64,000 bases of DNA. It comes from Hornefia porci. GTDB lineage: Bacteria > Bacillota > Clostridia > Peptostreptococcales > Anaerovoracaceae. The notes below the pieces were generated by a model that was given only the letters and a program-made list of their open reading frames with translations, did no database searches and was not told the origin of the DNA. Below, in pieces: positions 34,667 through 43,668 of the stretch (the first letter of the stretch is position 1; each line of letters opens with the position of its first letter). The stretch spans positions 2,739,544 to 2,803,543 of the forward strand of contig NZ_MJIE01000001.1 in the NCBI RefSeq assembly GCF_001940235.1, read 5' to 3'. A program made the translations under genes and the position numbers.

Positions 34667-37390
34667 ATGGAGCAGAATGGAATCGTATGTTCAGTTGTCA
34701 TACATACAGATCAGAAAAAAGAAGAGCTGCAGAAGGCCCTGCGTGCGCTGGAAAATCAGACTGCCGGTTTTCCGGGGAGTACGCAGGTGCTTTTGATTGA
34801 AGACAGAGGCGGGGAGGAGCAGCACCGTCGGTGCGCTGATTTCAGGGAAAAGCACGGAGAAAATGTTCTGATTCTTTCCGGATCGGCGGTCTCTGCACTG
34901 AAGGAACTCAGAAAGTATGTCCGGGGCTGTTATGTGAACTTCTCCGGCAAGGGCGACTACTGGGATGCAGACGCCCTGAGGCTTGTCATGAAAGCGATAA
35001 GCGCGCTTCCGCAGGGCAGTGATCGGGCTGCTCGGAAAGCCGGAGATTCTGCAATACCGGAAGACGGCGGTCCGGAAAATATTTCAGAAACCTGTCCGGA
35101 AATTATTACCTGCCGCCGGGAATATCACGGAAAACGAAGGGGCTTTGTCGGAGCGGGCGACCGGAACTTCAGGAAGTCTCATCTTTGTAAAACCGATAAA
35201 AGACCGAAGGAAGTCCTGTACGATCTGAGCTCCTCCTTCATTCCCGCATCTCTGCTGACGGAGGAGGAGTCTGCTCTGCAGGCGGGCGCGGCTGAGCGCC
35301 AGACACTTATCGGCAGGCTGGCGCTGCGGACCGGAAGAATCCGTTACCTGAGAGAGGCGGTGTGCCATGTTTCAGACGTGATTCCCGAACGGGGAGCATG
35401 GGATTTTCTGGACAGAAGGGATGAATACTTCTCCTATGCAAAGGCCGCGTATTCCGGTATGATCGAATGCTCCCGAAAATACTGCGGCGAAGTCACTGCC
35501 TATGCGCAGAATTTTATTCTCGGCGATCTGCAGACCCGGCTGAAGCAGCCTCTTCCATCGGAAATGTCCCGGGAGGAAAGAACTGCATACAGGGAACTTA
35601 TCAGCGGAATTCTGGCTGAAGTGGAGGATCTGACCATCGTACAGTCCCGCCTTCCACTTCCTTACAAAGCATACGCGCTTCATCTGAAATACGGTGACAG
35701 GGCTTTTCCGCAGGATCTCCTTCTGAGCAGGATCCCTCTGCAGATCCGGATGCTGGAAGAAAGGGACGGAATGCTTCATCTGGAGGGCGTGAGCGCGCAT
35801 CGTATTCCGGGAGAGAATCGCGAAATCCGGGCGGTGGATACAGTCGGCCGCGAATGGAACCCTCTCTGCACCGGAAATTCACATTATGACCGGAAGGGAA
35901 TGCTTGGCGATCTGGCTCAGCAGGGGATCTGGTTTTCACTGGATCTTCCGCTGAAGGGAGATACTGTTTACCGGTTCCGGATTTCCGACAGTATGGGCAA
36001 CTGTGCGTGGATGCCGCTGAAGCTGCAGAAGTGGTCCAGACTTTCAGGTGTGGAGAATTCCTTCTTTCTCTGCGGGAACAGGATGGTCAGCCGGGAAGAG
36101 AATGGAATTGCCGTTTCGTCAGGTAATCTGTATGCGGCGTGGAGGGCCGCAAGGAAACGCGACAGATCCCTGAAGAAGCTGGAAAAGCCTGAGGTCCTGC
36201 GAATTCGGAAAAGAGCTGCCGGTCTGAAGAAAAGATCGAAAAAGCGGCCGATCTGGCTGGTCTTCGACCGTGCGTACCGCGCCGGTGACAACGGCGAGGC
36301 GCTGTTCCGGTATCTGATGAAAAGCGATGCGAAGCAGAGCAGAGAAATTTATTTTGTTCTCAACGCGGACAGCGAGGATTACGAACGGATGGCGAAGGCA
36401 GGACCCGTGCTGAAGTACGGATCGGAGGAGCATTTGGCGTATTTCCTGGCGGCATCGAAAATCATTTCCTCTGCGGCGGACCAGTGGGTCATCAACCCCT
36501 TTGGCAAAGACAGAAAGTATTACCTGGATATGATCGAATCGGATTTTGTGTTCCTGCAGCACGGCGTTATTCAGAATGACCTCTCCGGATGGCTGCACCG
36601 GGGGAATGTGAATATCCGCATGATGGTTACCTCCGGTGAACGGGAATACCGGTCTGTTCTGGACGGCAATTACGGATATGACGAGAGCGTTGTGAAGCTG
36701 ACGGGGATGCCGCGGCATGACCGGCTTCGGGATCGCAGGGAAAAGCTGATTGCGTTTCTGCCTACCTGGCGGAAGGATCTCGCCGGAACCCTCAGCGACA
36801 GGGCGGGGGAACGAAAATATTCCGAGAGTTTTCGGGAGACCGGGTACTTCCGGTTTTATGACGGCCTGCTCCATTCGCCGGAGCTCCTTGAAGCTATGGA
36901 GAGGGCCGGGTATCGGGGTGAATTTCATCTGCATCCTTCGCTGCGCAGCCAGCTCAGGGATTTTCATTCGAACTCGCTGATTACCGTCGGGGATGATCAG
37001 ATGGATTACAGCGATATCTTTGCGCGGGCGGCTCTTCTGATTACGGACTACTCCAGCGTCGCGTTTGATTTTGCCTATCTCAGGAAACCGGTGATATATA
37101 CGCAGTTTGACAGCAGCGACATAGAAGGACGTCACATCTTCCGGCAAGGCTATTTCGACTATGAGCGGGATGGTTTCGGACCGGTGGTCTGCGATCTGAA
37201 GACTGCAGCAGATACGATTGTCCGTTTCCTCTCGACAGACTGCGCGGAGCCGGAGCTGTACAGGGAGAGAGTGGACTGCTTCTTCCGGTATCACGACCGC
37301 CGCAATTCGGAGCGCGTCTGCCGTGAAATTATCAGGATGGAAGACGCAGCCGGTCCGCGTCCGGGAAAACATTATTTTACAAAGATTTAA
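34667..37390 (+). CDS. TagF-like glycerophosphotransferase with extra N-terminus
   Basis: 907 residues from ATG 34667 (CGGAG seven bases upstream; ATG 34652 and GTG 34607 are in frame). The C-terminal 390 match CDP-glycerol glycerophosphotransferases (IWLVFDRAYRAGDNGEALFR, FLQHGVIQNDLSGW, FHLHPSLRS, LITDYSSVAFDFAYLRKPVIY). The first 100 look like a worn GT2-type nucleotide-sugar domain (IVCSVVIHTDQ, LRALENQTAGF, VLLIEDRG); the middle 400 are not recognised. It probably adds a polyol-phosphate to a cell-surface polymer. It stands alone, with no other teichoic acid genes nearby. Confidence 0.8.
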   Translation: MEQNGIVCSVVIHTDQKKEELQKALRALENQTAGFPGSTQVLLIEDRGGEEQHRRCADFREKHGENVLILSGSAVSALKELRKYVRGCYVNFSGKGDYWDADALRLVMKAISALPQGSDRAARKAGDSAIPEDGGPENISETCPEIITCRREYHGKRRGFVGAGDRNFRKSHLCKTDKRPKEVLYDLSSSFIPASLLTEEESALQAGAAERQTLIGRLALRTGRIRYLREAVCHVSDVIPERGAWDFLDRRDEYFSYAKAAYSGMIECSRKYCGEVTAYAQNFILGDLQTRLKQPLPSEMSREERTAYRELISGILAEVEDLTIVQSRLPLPYKAYALHLKYGDRAFPQDLLLSRIPLQIRMLEERDGMLHLEGVSAHRIPGENREIRAVDTVGREWNPLCTGNSHYDRKGMLGDLAQQGIWFSLDLPLKGDTVYRFRISDSMGNCAWMPLKLQKWSRLSGVENSFFLCGNRMVSREENGIAVSSGNLYAAWRAARKRDRSLKKLEKPEVLRIRKRAAGLKKRSKKRPIWLVFDRAYRAGDNGEALFRYLMKSDAKQSREIYFVLNADSEDYERMAKAGPVLKYGSEEHLAYFLAASKIISSAADQWVINPFGKDRKYYLDMIESDFVFLQHGVIQNDLSGWLHRGNVNIRMMVTSGEREYRSVLDGNYGYDESVVKLTGMPRHDRLRDRREKLIAFLPTWRKDLAGTLSDRAGERKYSESFRETGYFRFYDGLLHSPELLEAMERAGYRGEFHLHPSLRSQLRDFHSNSLITVGDDQMDYSDIFARAALLITDYSSVAFDFAYLRKPVIYTQFDSSDIEGRHIFRQGYFDYERDGFGPVVCDLKTAADTIVRFLSTDCAEPELYRERVDCFFRYHDRRNSERVCREIIRMEDAAGPRPGKHYFTKI

Positions 37391-37470
37391 TATAACTTTT
37401 ACAGTCCTCTGATAGATAAAAAAAGCTCTGTTTTTGTAAAATTAATGTGAGCGTAAAGGAGGACAGACGA

Positions 37471-39204
37471 ATGAATGAAACGATAAGAGTGGCGTTTGGG
37501 CTGATTGGCGGGCTGGCGCTGTTCCTGTTCGGTATGAACATGATGAGCGACAGCCTTCAGAAGGTTGCCGGAGAGAAAATGAAAAAGGTGCTGGCGATGT
37601 TGACGCGGAATCCCCTTCTCGGTGTGATTTCCGGAGCGCTGGTAACAGCCGTGCTGCAGAGCAGCAGCGCCACCACGGTTATGGCAATCGGATTCGTCAG
37701 CGCGGGTCTGATCTCTCTGCCCCAGGCAATTTCGGTAGTATTCGGGGCAAATATCGGAACGACGATGACTGCGCAGATCATCGCATTCAATATCAGCGAC
37801 TATATCTATCCGATTATCTTCGTCGGATTTATTATCCAGTTTGTAGCAAAATCAGAGAAACTGAAATATATCGGGCAGGCGGTTCTGGCTTTCGGACTTC
37901 TTTTCCTGGGAATCGACACCATGGGAAATGTCATGAAGCCACTGGCGGACAGCCCGTTTTTTGTGAACCTCATTGCTCAGGTGTCAGACGTTCCCGTGCT
38001 GGGCGTACTGGTGGGAATGTGTATGACGCTTGTGGTGCAGAGCAGCTCCGCCACCATTGCGGTACTGCAGAACTTCGCTTCCCAGCCCGGACCGGACGGC
38101 GTATCGAGCATCCTCGGACTGGCCGGAGCGATTCCGGTGCTGCTGGGAGACAACATCGGAACCACGATTACCGCGATTCTGGCCAGTATCGGACAGAGCC
38201 GGGATGCGAAGCGGACCGCACTGGCACACTGCCTGTTCAATGTATCCGGCACATGCCTGTTCATCTGGTTTATCAAGCCCTACGCCAGGCTTATTCAGTA
38301 CATATCACCGCATGGGAACGAGGTCGCGGTGATCTCCCGTCAGATCGCCAACGCCCACACCTGCTTCAATCTTACAATGACACTGATCTGGCTGCCTCTG
38401 CTGTGGCTCATGGTGAAGATGGTAATGAGGATTCTGCCTGAGAAGGATTATGAGCGAAAACCGATTACAACACTGGACGACAATCTGCTGCATCAGCCGG
38501 TATCCGCTCTGCACCTGGTATTTGAGGAAATCATCTCATGCAGCGATCGCGTTAATGATATGCTGGTCTCTCTCCGGGGAATCCGGCTGAAAACCCTTAA
38601 GGATACATTGCAGGTGGTTCATTCTGAGGCGCAGGAAATCGCGGTACAGGGTGATGCGATCAGTGAATATCTGGCGAAGATGTTCTCCAAAGGCGTCCTG
38701 ACTGAAACGCAGGCGTCAGATACAACGGGACTGATGCTGGTAGTGAACGATATCGACCGGATCAGCGGACTGTGCGGGCAGATTTCTGATAACCTGGCTG
38801 CGGCGAATCAGGGAAAGTCCGGATATTCTAAGGAGGCGATTAAAGAGATTTCCAAACTGTTTGATGTCCTGTCCGGACTTTATGAAGCGGTGCACAGGAG
38901 CATTGTCATGGGGAATGTGACGGCGATGCAGAAGTCTATGGAAGACAAAGAAGAACTGGTGCGGCTCGACGATAAGATTCGCGCCGCTCATATGAAGAGG
39001 GTCGGCAAGGGTCTGTGCGACGCCAATCTGACAATATCCCTGAACGACCTCCTCCATGACGTGGAACGGATAGGAAACACCTGCCTGGATCTCATGGAAA
39101 TGGCGTCACAGGAAATTAATTTCAGCAAATTCCTGATCGACAAAAAGAAAAACGCCGGCGGCCCTCCGGCAGTATCCGGGTCAAGACCCACACTTCAGGC
39201 ATAG
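37471..39204 (+). CDS. nptA: Na+/phosphate symporter with PhoU-like tail
   Basis: 577 residues. The first 340 carry two inverted repeats of the Na/Pi family, each with the QSSSATT or QSSSATI motif (AVLQSSSATTVMAIGFVSAG, TLVVQSSSATIAVLQNF). The last 210 are a PhoU-like helical domain. It takes up, or balances, inorganic phosphate with sodium. The start has AAAGGAGG; the frame is open 24 bases farther upstream without a ribosome site. It is followed by a clear terminator. Confidence 0.9.
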   Translation: MNETIRVAFGLIGGLALFLFGMNMMSDSLQKVAGEKMKKVLAMLTRNPLLGVISGALVTAVLQSSSATTVMAIGFVSAGLISLPQAISVVFGANIGTTMTAQIIAFNISDYIYPIIFVGFIIQFVAKSEKLKYIGQAVLAFGLLFLGIDTMGNVMKPLADSPFFVNLIAQVSDVPVLGVLVGMCMTLVVQSSSATIAVLQNFASQPGPDGVSSILGLAGAIPVLLGDNIGTTITAILASIGQSRDAKRTALAHCLFNVSGTCLFIWFIKPYARLIQYISPHGNEVAVISRQIANAHTCFNLTMTLIWLPLLWLMVKMVMRILPEKDYERKPITTLDDNLLHQPVSALHLVFEEIISCSDRVNDMLVSLRGIRLKTLKDTLQVVHSEAQEIAVQGDAISEYLAKMFSKGVLTETQASDTTGLMLVVNDIDRISGLCGQISDNLAAANQGKSGYSKEAIKEISKLFDVLSGLYEAVHRSIVMGNVTAMQKSMEDKEELVRLDDKIRAAHMKRVGKGLCDANLTISLNDLLHDVERIGNTCLDLMEMASQEINFSKFLIDKKKNAGGPPAVSGSRPTLQA

Positions 39205-39245
39205 CAGCCGGGGCTCCGTCTGCCGCGTGCCGGAAATCGTGCATT

Positions 39246-39277
39246 AAAAACGGACTGCTCTGAAGACAGTCCGTTTA
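39246..39277 (+). terminator. Terminator of Na/Pi symporter gene
   Basis: AAACGGACTG, nine-base loop, CAGTCCGTTT, followed by T-rich sequence. It is symmetric enough to act from both sides. Confidence 0.85.
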
Positions 39278-39289
39278 TCGTTCATTATT

Positions 39290-39782
39290 ATTCACTTTTA
39301 CTGACTGAAAGACATATCGTAATCTATATAAATTGAATCTCGATCTATATCAACTTCGGTATATCTACTCCTTCCATAGACTCCGCAACTGTTACGATAT
39401 CTGCATGGGCAACCGCTCTGCTGCTTCCGAGTTCTCCGCGCTGTCGGTTTATCTGCGTGTCCGGCAGGTCTTTCCCTTCATCCGTCTCAGTCATACTGTT
39501 TGATTTCAGATCCGTCCAGTCTGACTCCGAAGCAGAAGGCTATGCCCGAATATGTCTCCCGGTCCAATGGTCCGCTTCTGCAATGGCCCTCACTCCTTTC
39601 CTGTACCCTTGGTACTTTCTTTATGTACATATACTAATACATTATCGCGCAAAAGTCAATAGGATTCCGGCAAAATATCTGAAATAACTGAAATCATCGC
39701 AGAATCCGGTTCCCTGTAGCCGACTTGAAAATATGTGATATAATGGTATCGGTGGCCGCGGGCCACGAGAGGGAGGAAGAAT
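39290..39782 (-). other. Gene-poor stretch with minus-strand promoter and small ORF remnants
   Basis: A promoter reads leftward: TTGACT, 17 bases, TAGTAT on the minus strand near 39660-39632. Behind it lie AAAGGAG and a frame (RTIGPGDIFGHSLLL...) that stops after about 25 codons, then a 49-codon frame (MTETDEGKDLPDT...VEGVDIPKLI-like end) near 39495-39345. Both are too short or unfamiliar to name; this looks like a broken small gene. The plus strand shows only the promoter region of the ferredoxin gene. Confidence 0.35.
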
Positions 39783-40223
39783 ATGCAGATTACAGATCGG
39801 ATTAAGAACTGCAACGGCTGCGGCGCATGTATCGTCGGCTGCCGCGAATACTGTATGAAGATGGAAAAGGATGCGGACGGACGGATGAAGCCGGTCATCG
39901 ATGAAAACGGCTGCAAGCTCTGCAATAACTGCGTGCTGTACTGTCCTTTGTACAATCCGGTGGAGATGCCGGGGTTCACGAATTACTATGAGTACAGCGA
40001 TGACTACTATTATCGGGATATGCCGAAGGTGTACAGAGAGACGCTGAGACAGGCGAAGTCCGGACAGACGGTGGAGTTCGCGGGAACTCTGTGTCAGATT
40101 GCCGGGCTGATTTCACTGATGGGGAACAGACTGAAGCCGAATGTGAAGCTTTATCCGCTGCACTGCGATCCGGACCATCCCCACAGACCGGAATGCGCAG
40201 AATGTGAGTTTGTAAGAAGATAA
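39783..40223 (+). CDS. 2[4Fe-4S] ferredoxin-like protein
   Basis: 146 residues. Two cluster motifs: CNGCGACIVGC (residues 10-20) and CKLCNNCVLYCP (about 44-55), followed by a 90-residue extension with further Cys (TLCQIAGL, CDPDHPH, CAEC). The extension resembles the start of coenzyme F420 hydrogenase-type proteins. It is probably a cytoplasmic electron carrier or sensor. GGGAGGAAG precedes the start; fthC follows after 12 bases. Confidence 0.75.
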   Translation: MQITDRIKNCNGCGACIVGCREYCMKMEKDADGRMKPVIDENGCKLCNNCVLYCPLYNPVEMPGFTNYYEYSDDYYYRDMPKVYRETLRQAKSGQTVEFAGTLCQIAGLISLMGNRLKPNVKLYPLHCDPDHPHRPECAECEFVRR

Positions 40224-40235
40224 ACCGGTAAGAAG

Positions 40236-40799
40236 ATGAACCAGAGAGAAGCGAAGAAGAGACTGAGAACGGAAATGAAGGAGCGGGCCCGCGGTCTGTC
40301 GCGGGACTATTGTACGGCCGCCAGCAGGAGAATCTGCGACAGAGTGACGGCAGATGCGGATTATCAGCAGGCCCGTGTCGTATTCTGCTTTGTCGGCGTA
40401 GGCGCGGAGCCGGATACAAGAGCCATCCTGGAGGATGCGCTTCGGAGTGGAAAGAAACTCTGCGTTCCGCGATGTATCGACAAAACAACCATGGAGGCAG
40501 TGGAGATCCGCAACTGTGACGAAGATCTGGAACGAGGCTTTTACGGGCTTCTGGAGCCGAAGGAGGGCCTTGCGTCCGTTCCGCGGGAAGAGATCGAATT
40601 CGGCATCATTCCCTGCGTCAGCTGCGATCACGACGGAAATCGTCTGGGGCACGGCCGGGGCTACTATGACCGTTACCTGGAAGGGATGGAATTTCCCTGC
40701 GCGCTGATCTGCTTCGAGAAGATGACCTGCGGGCCGGGAGAGATTCCGGTGGATGAGTATGACAGGAAAATCGCCAGGGTGATCACGGATGCTGAGTAA
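40236..40799 (+). CDS. fthC: 5-formyltetrahydrofolate cyclo-ligase
   Basis: 187 residues: N-terminal basic REAKKRLRTEMKERA, PRCIDKTTMEAVEI, and the nucleotide-binding CDHDGNRLGHGRGYYDRYL. It converts 5-formyl-THF to 5,10-methenyl-THF with ATP, returning stored folate to the C1 pool used by Fhs and FchA elsewhere in the window. It overlaps the carrier gene by 11 bases. Confidence 0.92.
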   Translation: MNQREAKKRLRTEMKERARGLSRDYCTAASRRICDRVTADADYQQARVVFCFVGVGAEPDTRAILEDALRSGKKLCVPRCIDKTTMEAVEIRNCDEDLERGFYGLLEPKEGLASVPREEIEFGIIPCVSCDHDGNRLGHGRGYYDRYLEGMEFPCALICFEKMTCGPGEIPVDEYDRKIARVITDAE

Positions 40800-41730
40800 T
40801 TTTCTGGTATGCGTGTGGGCGGTGCTGCCGCTGTTTATTCTGATGCTGATCGGAGCCGCCGTGAAGTGGAAGGGACTTCTGACGGCAGAGGAAGTGAGCC
40901 GACTGAACCATATGATTTTCATCGTGTGCTATCCCTGCATGATGTTTGAGAACCTGTACGGGGCGGATCTCGCACAGGCATTCAACCTCAGACTGATTCT
41001 GTTCGGCGTGGGCTCAGTTCTCGCGGTATGCGCCGTATCGATTCCGATCGTCATGAAGCTTGAGCCCTCGCAGCGGAGTCGGGGTGCGATGATTCAGGCG
41101 ATCTACCGGAGCAATTTCATCATCATGGGGCTTCCGATGGCGATTAATGTGTACGGACGGGGGAACGTCGCGGTCACGGCTGTGCTGATCGCGGTGGTTG
41201 TGCCGCTTTACAATGTTCTTGCTGTCGTCATACTGGAGGTCTTCCGGGGAGGGAAACCGGATGTGAAGACAGTCGCGAAGGGCGTCGTTACGAATCCGAT
41301 CATTCTCGGAGCGATCGCGGGGCTGTTCTTTGTTTTCACGGGGATCAGACTTCCCGCCGCCATAGAGACTGTGATCGGGGATCTCTCCGTCACGGCGACG
41401 ACGATGGCGCTGGTGGTGCTGGGGGCGTCCTTCAGCTTTCAGAGCCTGGGACGGTGCAGAAGGAACCTGGTGATCTGTGTGACGGGAAGGCTGATTGTCG
41501 TGCCGGGAATTTTCCTGACCGTCGCGGCGGCTGCGGGTTTCCGCGGAGTCGCCTTCGTCAGTCTGGTTTCCATGCTGGCGGCGCCGACTGCGATTTCTTC
41601 GTATACCATGGCGGAGTCCATGGGAAGCGATGGGGAACTGGCGGGGAACTGCGTGATTTTTTCATCAGCGTTTTCCTGTCTGACGCTGTTTCTGTGGCTG
41701 TTCCTGTTCAGGAATTTAGGAATGTTTTAA
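40789..41730 (+). CDS. AEC-family carrier
   Basis: 313 residues with about ten membrane segments in two halves of five, as in auxin-efflux-carrier-type proteins (LPLFILMLIGAAVKWKGLL, IIMGLPMAINVYG, GIFLTVAAAAGFRG, LAAPTAISSYTMAESMG). Bacterial members export malate or other organic acids; the substrate here is unknown. Its start lies inside the end of fthC, so translation is coupled. Confidence 0.85.
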   Translation: MLSNFLVCVWAVLPLFILMLIGAAVKWKGLLTAEEVSRLNHMIFIVCYPCMMFENLYGADLAQAFNLRLILFGVGSVLAVCAVSIPIVMKLEPSQRSRGAMIQAIYRSNFIIMGLPMAINVYGRGNVAVTAVLIAVVVPLYNVLAVVILEVFRGGKPDVKTVAKGVVTNPIILGAIAGLFFVFTGIRLPAAIETVIGDLSVTATTMALVVLGASFSFQSLGRCRRNLVICVTGRLIVVPGIFLTVAAAAGFRGVAFVSLVSMLAAPTAISSYTMAESMGSDGELAGNCVIFSSAFSCLTLFLWLFLFRNLGMF

Positions 41731-41777
41731 CAAAATGCAGATAGAAATGTTTTAACAAAATGTAAAGGAGAAAAATT

Positions 41778-42596
41778 ATGGCAGATTGTAATCATGATTG
41801 CGGCAGCTGCGGGGAAAGCTGCGGAGAACGTCAGGGAGGAATCCCCAAGGCGCCGATGAACAGTGAGTCCAATATTCGTAAGGTGATCGGAGTGGTCAGC
41901 GGAAAGGGCGGCGTCGGAAAGTCCTCTGTCACGTCCATGCTGGCGGTGGCCGCGTCTCATCTCGGGAAGCAGGTCGCCGTGATGGACGCCGACATCACCG
42001 GCCCGTCGATTCCGAAGGCCTTTGGAATCACTGACAAAGCGATGGGGAACGATGAGATCATTCTTCCGCAGGCTACAAAGAGCGGAATTAAAACAATGTC
42101 CATCAACCTGCTGCTGGAGAACGAGACGGATCCGGTGGTCTGGAGAGGGCCGGTGCTATCCAACGTCATCCAGCAGTTCTGGAGCAATGTCGTATGGGGC
42201 GATATCGACGTCATGTTCGTGGATATGCCCCCTGGAACGGGAGATGTGGCTCTTACGGTTTATCAGACTCTGCCCGTGGACGGAATCGTCATCGTGACAT
42301 CACCTCAGGAGCTGGTGGGAATGATTGTGGAGAAGGCGTACAAAATGGCGGAGATGATGAATGTTCCGGTTCTGGGAATCGTGGAGAACATGTCGTATTT
42401 CCGCTGCCCGGACTGCGGGAGCGAGCATGCGATTTTCGGAGAAAGCCATGTGGAAGAGGTCGCCGCCTCATATGGAATTAAAAATATCGCGAAGCTGCCC
42501 ATCGATCCGGCGCTGGCTGCCGCCTGCGACAGCGGAACTGTTGAAGATTACCGCACTGAGGCGATGGACCGCCTGGCTGACGCGCTGATCCGGTAG
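41778..42596 (+). CDS. mrp: Mrp/NBP35-type Fe-S carrier ATPase
   Basis: 272 residues: Cys-rich N-terminus (CNHDCGSCGESCGE), deviant Walker A GKGGVGKSSV, Asp motif VMDADITGPSIP, VDMPPGTGDVALT, and the conserved CPDC pair that binds the cluster. It assembles or transfers Fe-S clusters. AAAGGAG precedes the start. Confidence 0.92.
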   Translation: MADCNHDCGSCGESCGERQGGIPKAPMNSESNIRKVIGVVSGKGGVGKSSVTSMLAVAASHLGKQVAVMDADITGPSIPKAFGITDKAMGNDEIILPQATKSGIKTMSINLLLENETDPVVWRGPVLSNVIQQFWSNVVWGDIDVMFVDMPPGTGDVALTVYQTLPVDGIVIVTSPQELVGMIVEKAYKMAEMMNVPVLGIVENMSYFRCPDCGSEHAIFGESHVEEVAASYGIKNIAKLPIDPALAAACDSGTVEDYRTEAMDRLADALIR

Positions 42597-42617
42597 CAGA
42601 AGGGAGCTGAGAAACAA

Positions 42618-43598
42618 ATGGAAGGTTTCTGCAAGATGTGCAGGGTCTGCGACGGCAGAGCCTGCGGGAACACGATTCCGGGTCCGGGCGCCAAGGGCGT
42701 CGGCGATACAGCAATCCGGAACTACGACAAATGGAAGGAGATTCGTGTCAATATGGACACGATCTGTGAAAACAGGCAGCCGGATACGACGCTGGAACTT
42801 TTCGGCAAGAGGTTCCGCTTTCCGGTTTTCGCGGGACCGGTGGGCGCTGTGGAACTTCATTACGGCGACCGTTATGACGACCTCGCCTATAACAACATTC
42901 TGATTCCCGCTGCCCGGGAGGCCGGCATTGCAGCCTTTACAGGTGACGGAATGAATGAGCAGGTCATGATCTCCGCATGCAGCGTCATCGGCGAGAACGA
43001 CGGCTTCGGAATTCCCACGGTCAAGCCCTGGAATGCGGAAATGGTAGCACAGAAGATGGAACTGGTGCGGCAGTCCGGCTCCTTTGCGGTGGCGATGGAT
43101 ATCGACGCTGCGGGACTTCCGTTTCTGAAGAACTTCCAGCCGCCGGCGGGAAGCAAATCCACGAAGGAGCTGACGGAAATTATCCGGGAGGCGGGCGTAC
43201 CATTTATCGTTAAAGGCGTTATGACGGTGGCAGGAGCGAGAAAGGCGGTGGAGGCGGGAGCGTCGGCCATCGTCGTGTCCAATCACGGCGGACGGGTCCT
43301 GGATCAGTGTCCCGCTACGGCAGAGGTTCTGGAGCAGATTGCCGACGCCTGCGGCGGCGCTGTGAAGATCCTGGTAGACGGCGGGATCAGAAGCGGCGTG
43401 GATATTTTCAAGGCTCTGGCGCTGGGCGCGGATGCGGTTCTGATCGCCCGTCCCTATGTCTGCGCGGTTTACAGGCAGGGCGCACAGGGCGTGTCAGAAC
43501 TCACCGAGCAGCTGGGCACAGAACTGGCAGACACTATGGCCATGTGCGGCGCGGCGTCTCTTTCGGAAATCCGCAGAGAGATGGTGTTCCGAGGATAA
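42618..43598 (+). CDS. FMN-dependent alpha-hydroxy-acid oxidoreductase-like protein
   Basis: 326 residues, TIM-barrel FMN enzyme: FPVFAGPVGAV, FIVKGVMTVAGARKAVEAG with the active-site Lys, VVSNHGGRVLDQCPATAEVL with the catalytic His, and the FMN phosphate site VDGGIRSGVDIFKALALGAD. The N-terminal Cys motif (CKMCRVCDGRACGN) is typical of the anaerobe form and may bind metal or a cluster. The physiological substrate is unknown. It lies 21 bases after mrp and is probably in the same operon. Confidence 0.85.
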   Translation: MEGFCKMCRVCDGRACGNTIPGPGAKGVGDTAIRNYDKWKEIRVNMDTICENRQPDTTLELFGKRFRFPVFAGPVGAVELHYGDRYDDLAYNNILIPAAREAGIAAFTGDGMNEQVMISACSVIGENDGFGIPTVKPWNAEMVAQKMELVRQSGSFAVAMDIDAAGLPFLKNFQPPAGSKSTKELTEIIREAGVPFIVKGVMTVAGARKAVEAGASAIVVSNHGGRVLDQCPATAEVLEQIADACGGAVKILVDGGIRSGVDIFKALALGADAVLIARPYVCAVYRQGAQGVSELTEQLGTELADTMAMCGAASLSEIRREMVFRG

Positions 43599-43611
43599 AC
43601 GGCAGAAAAAT

Positions 43612-43647
43612 ACCGCCTTACGGTATCTCACCGGGGCGGTTTTTTTG
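43612..43647 (+). terminator. Terminator of mrp operon
   Basis: ACCGCC and GGCGGT around a hairpin loop, followed by TTTTTTT. Confidence 0.8.
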
Positions 43648-43668
43648 TGAATGCGGCGGCGTGCGCGT

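Noticed and set aside
36119..37372. 417-codon minus-strand frame opposite the TagF-like gene
   Set aside because: No recognisable domain and no ribosome site; the plus-strand gene is clearly real.
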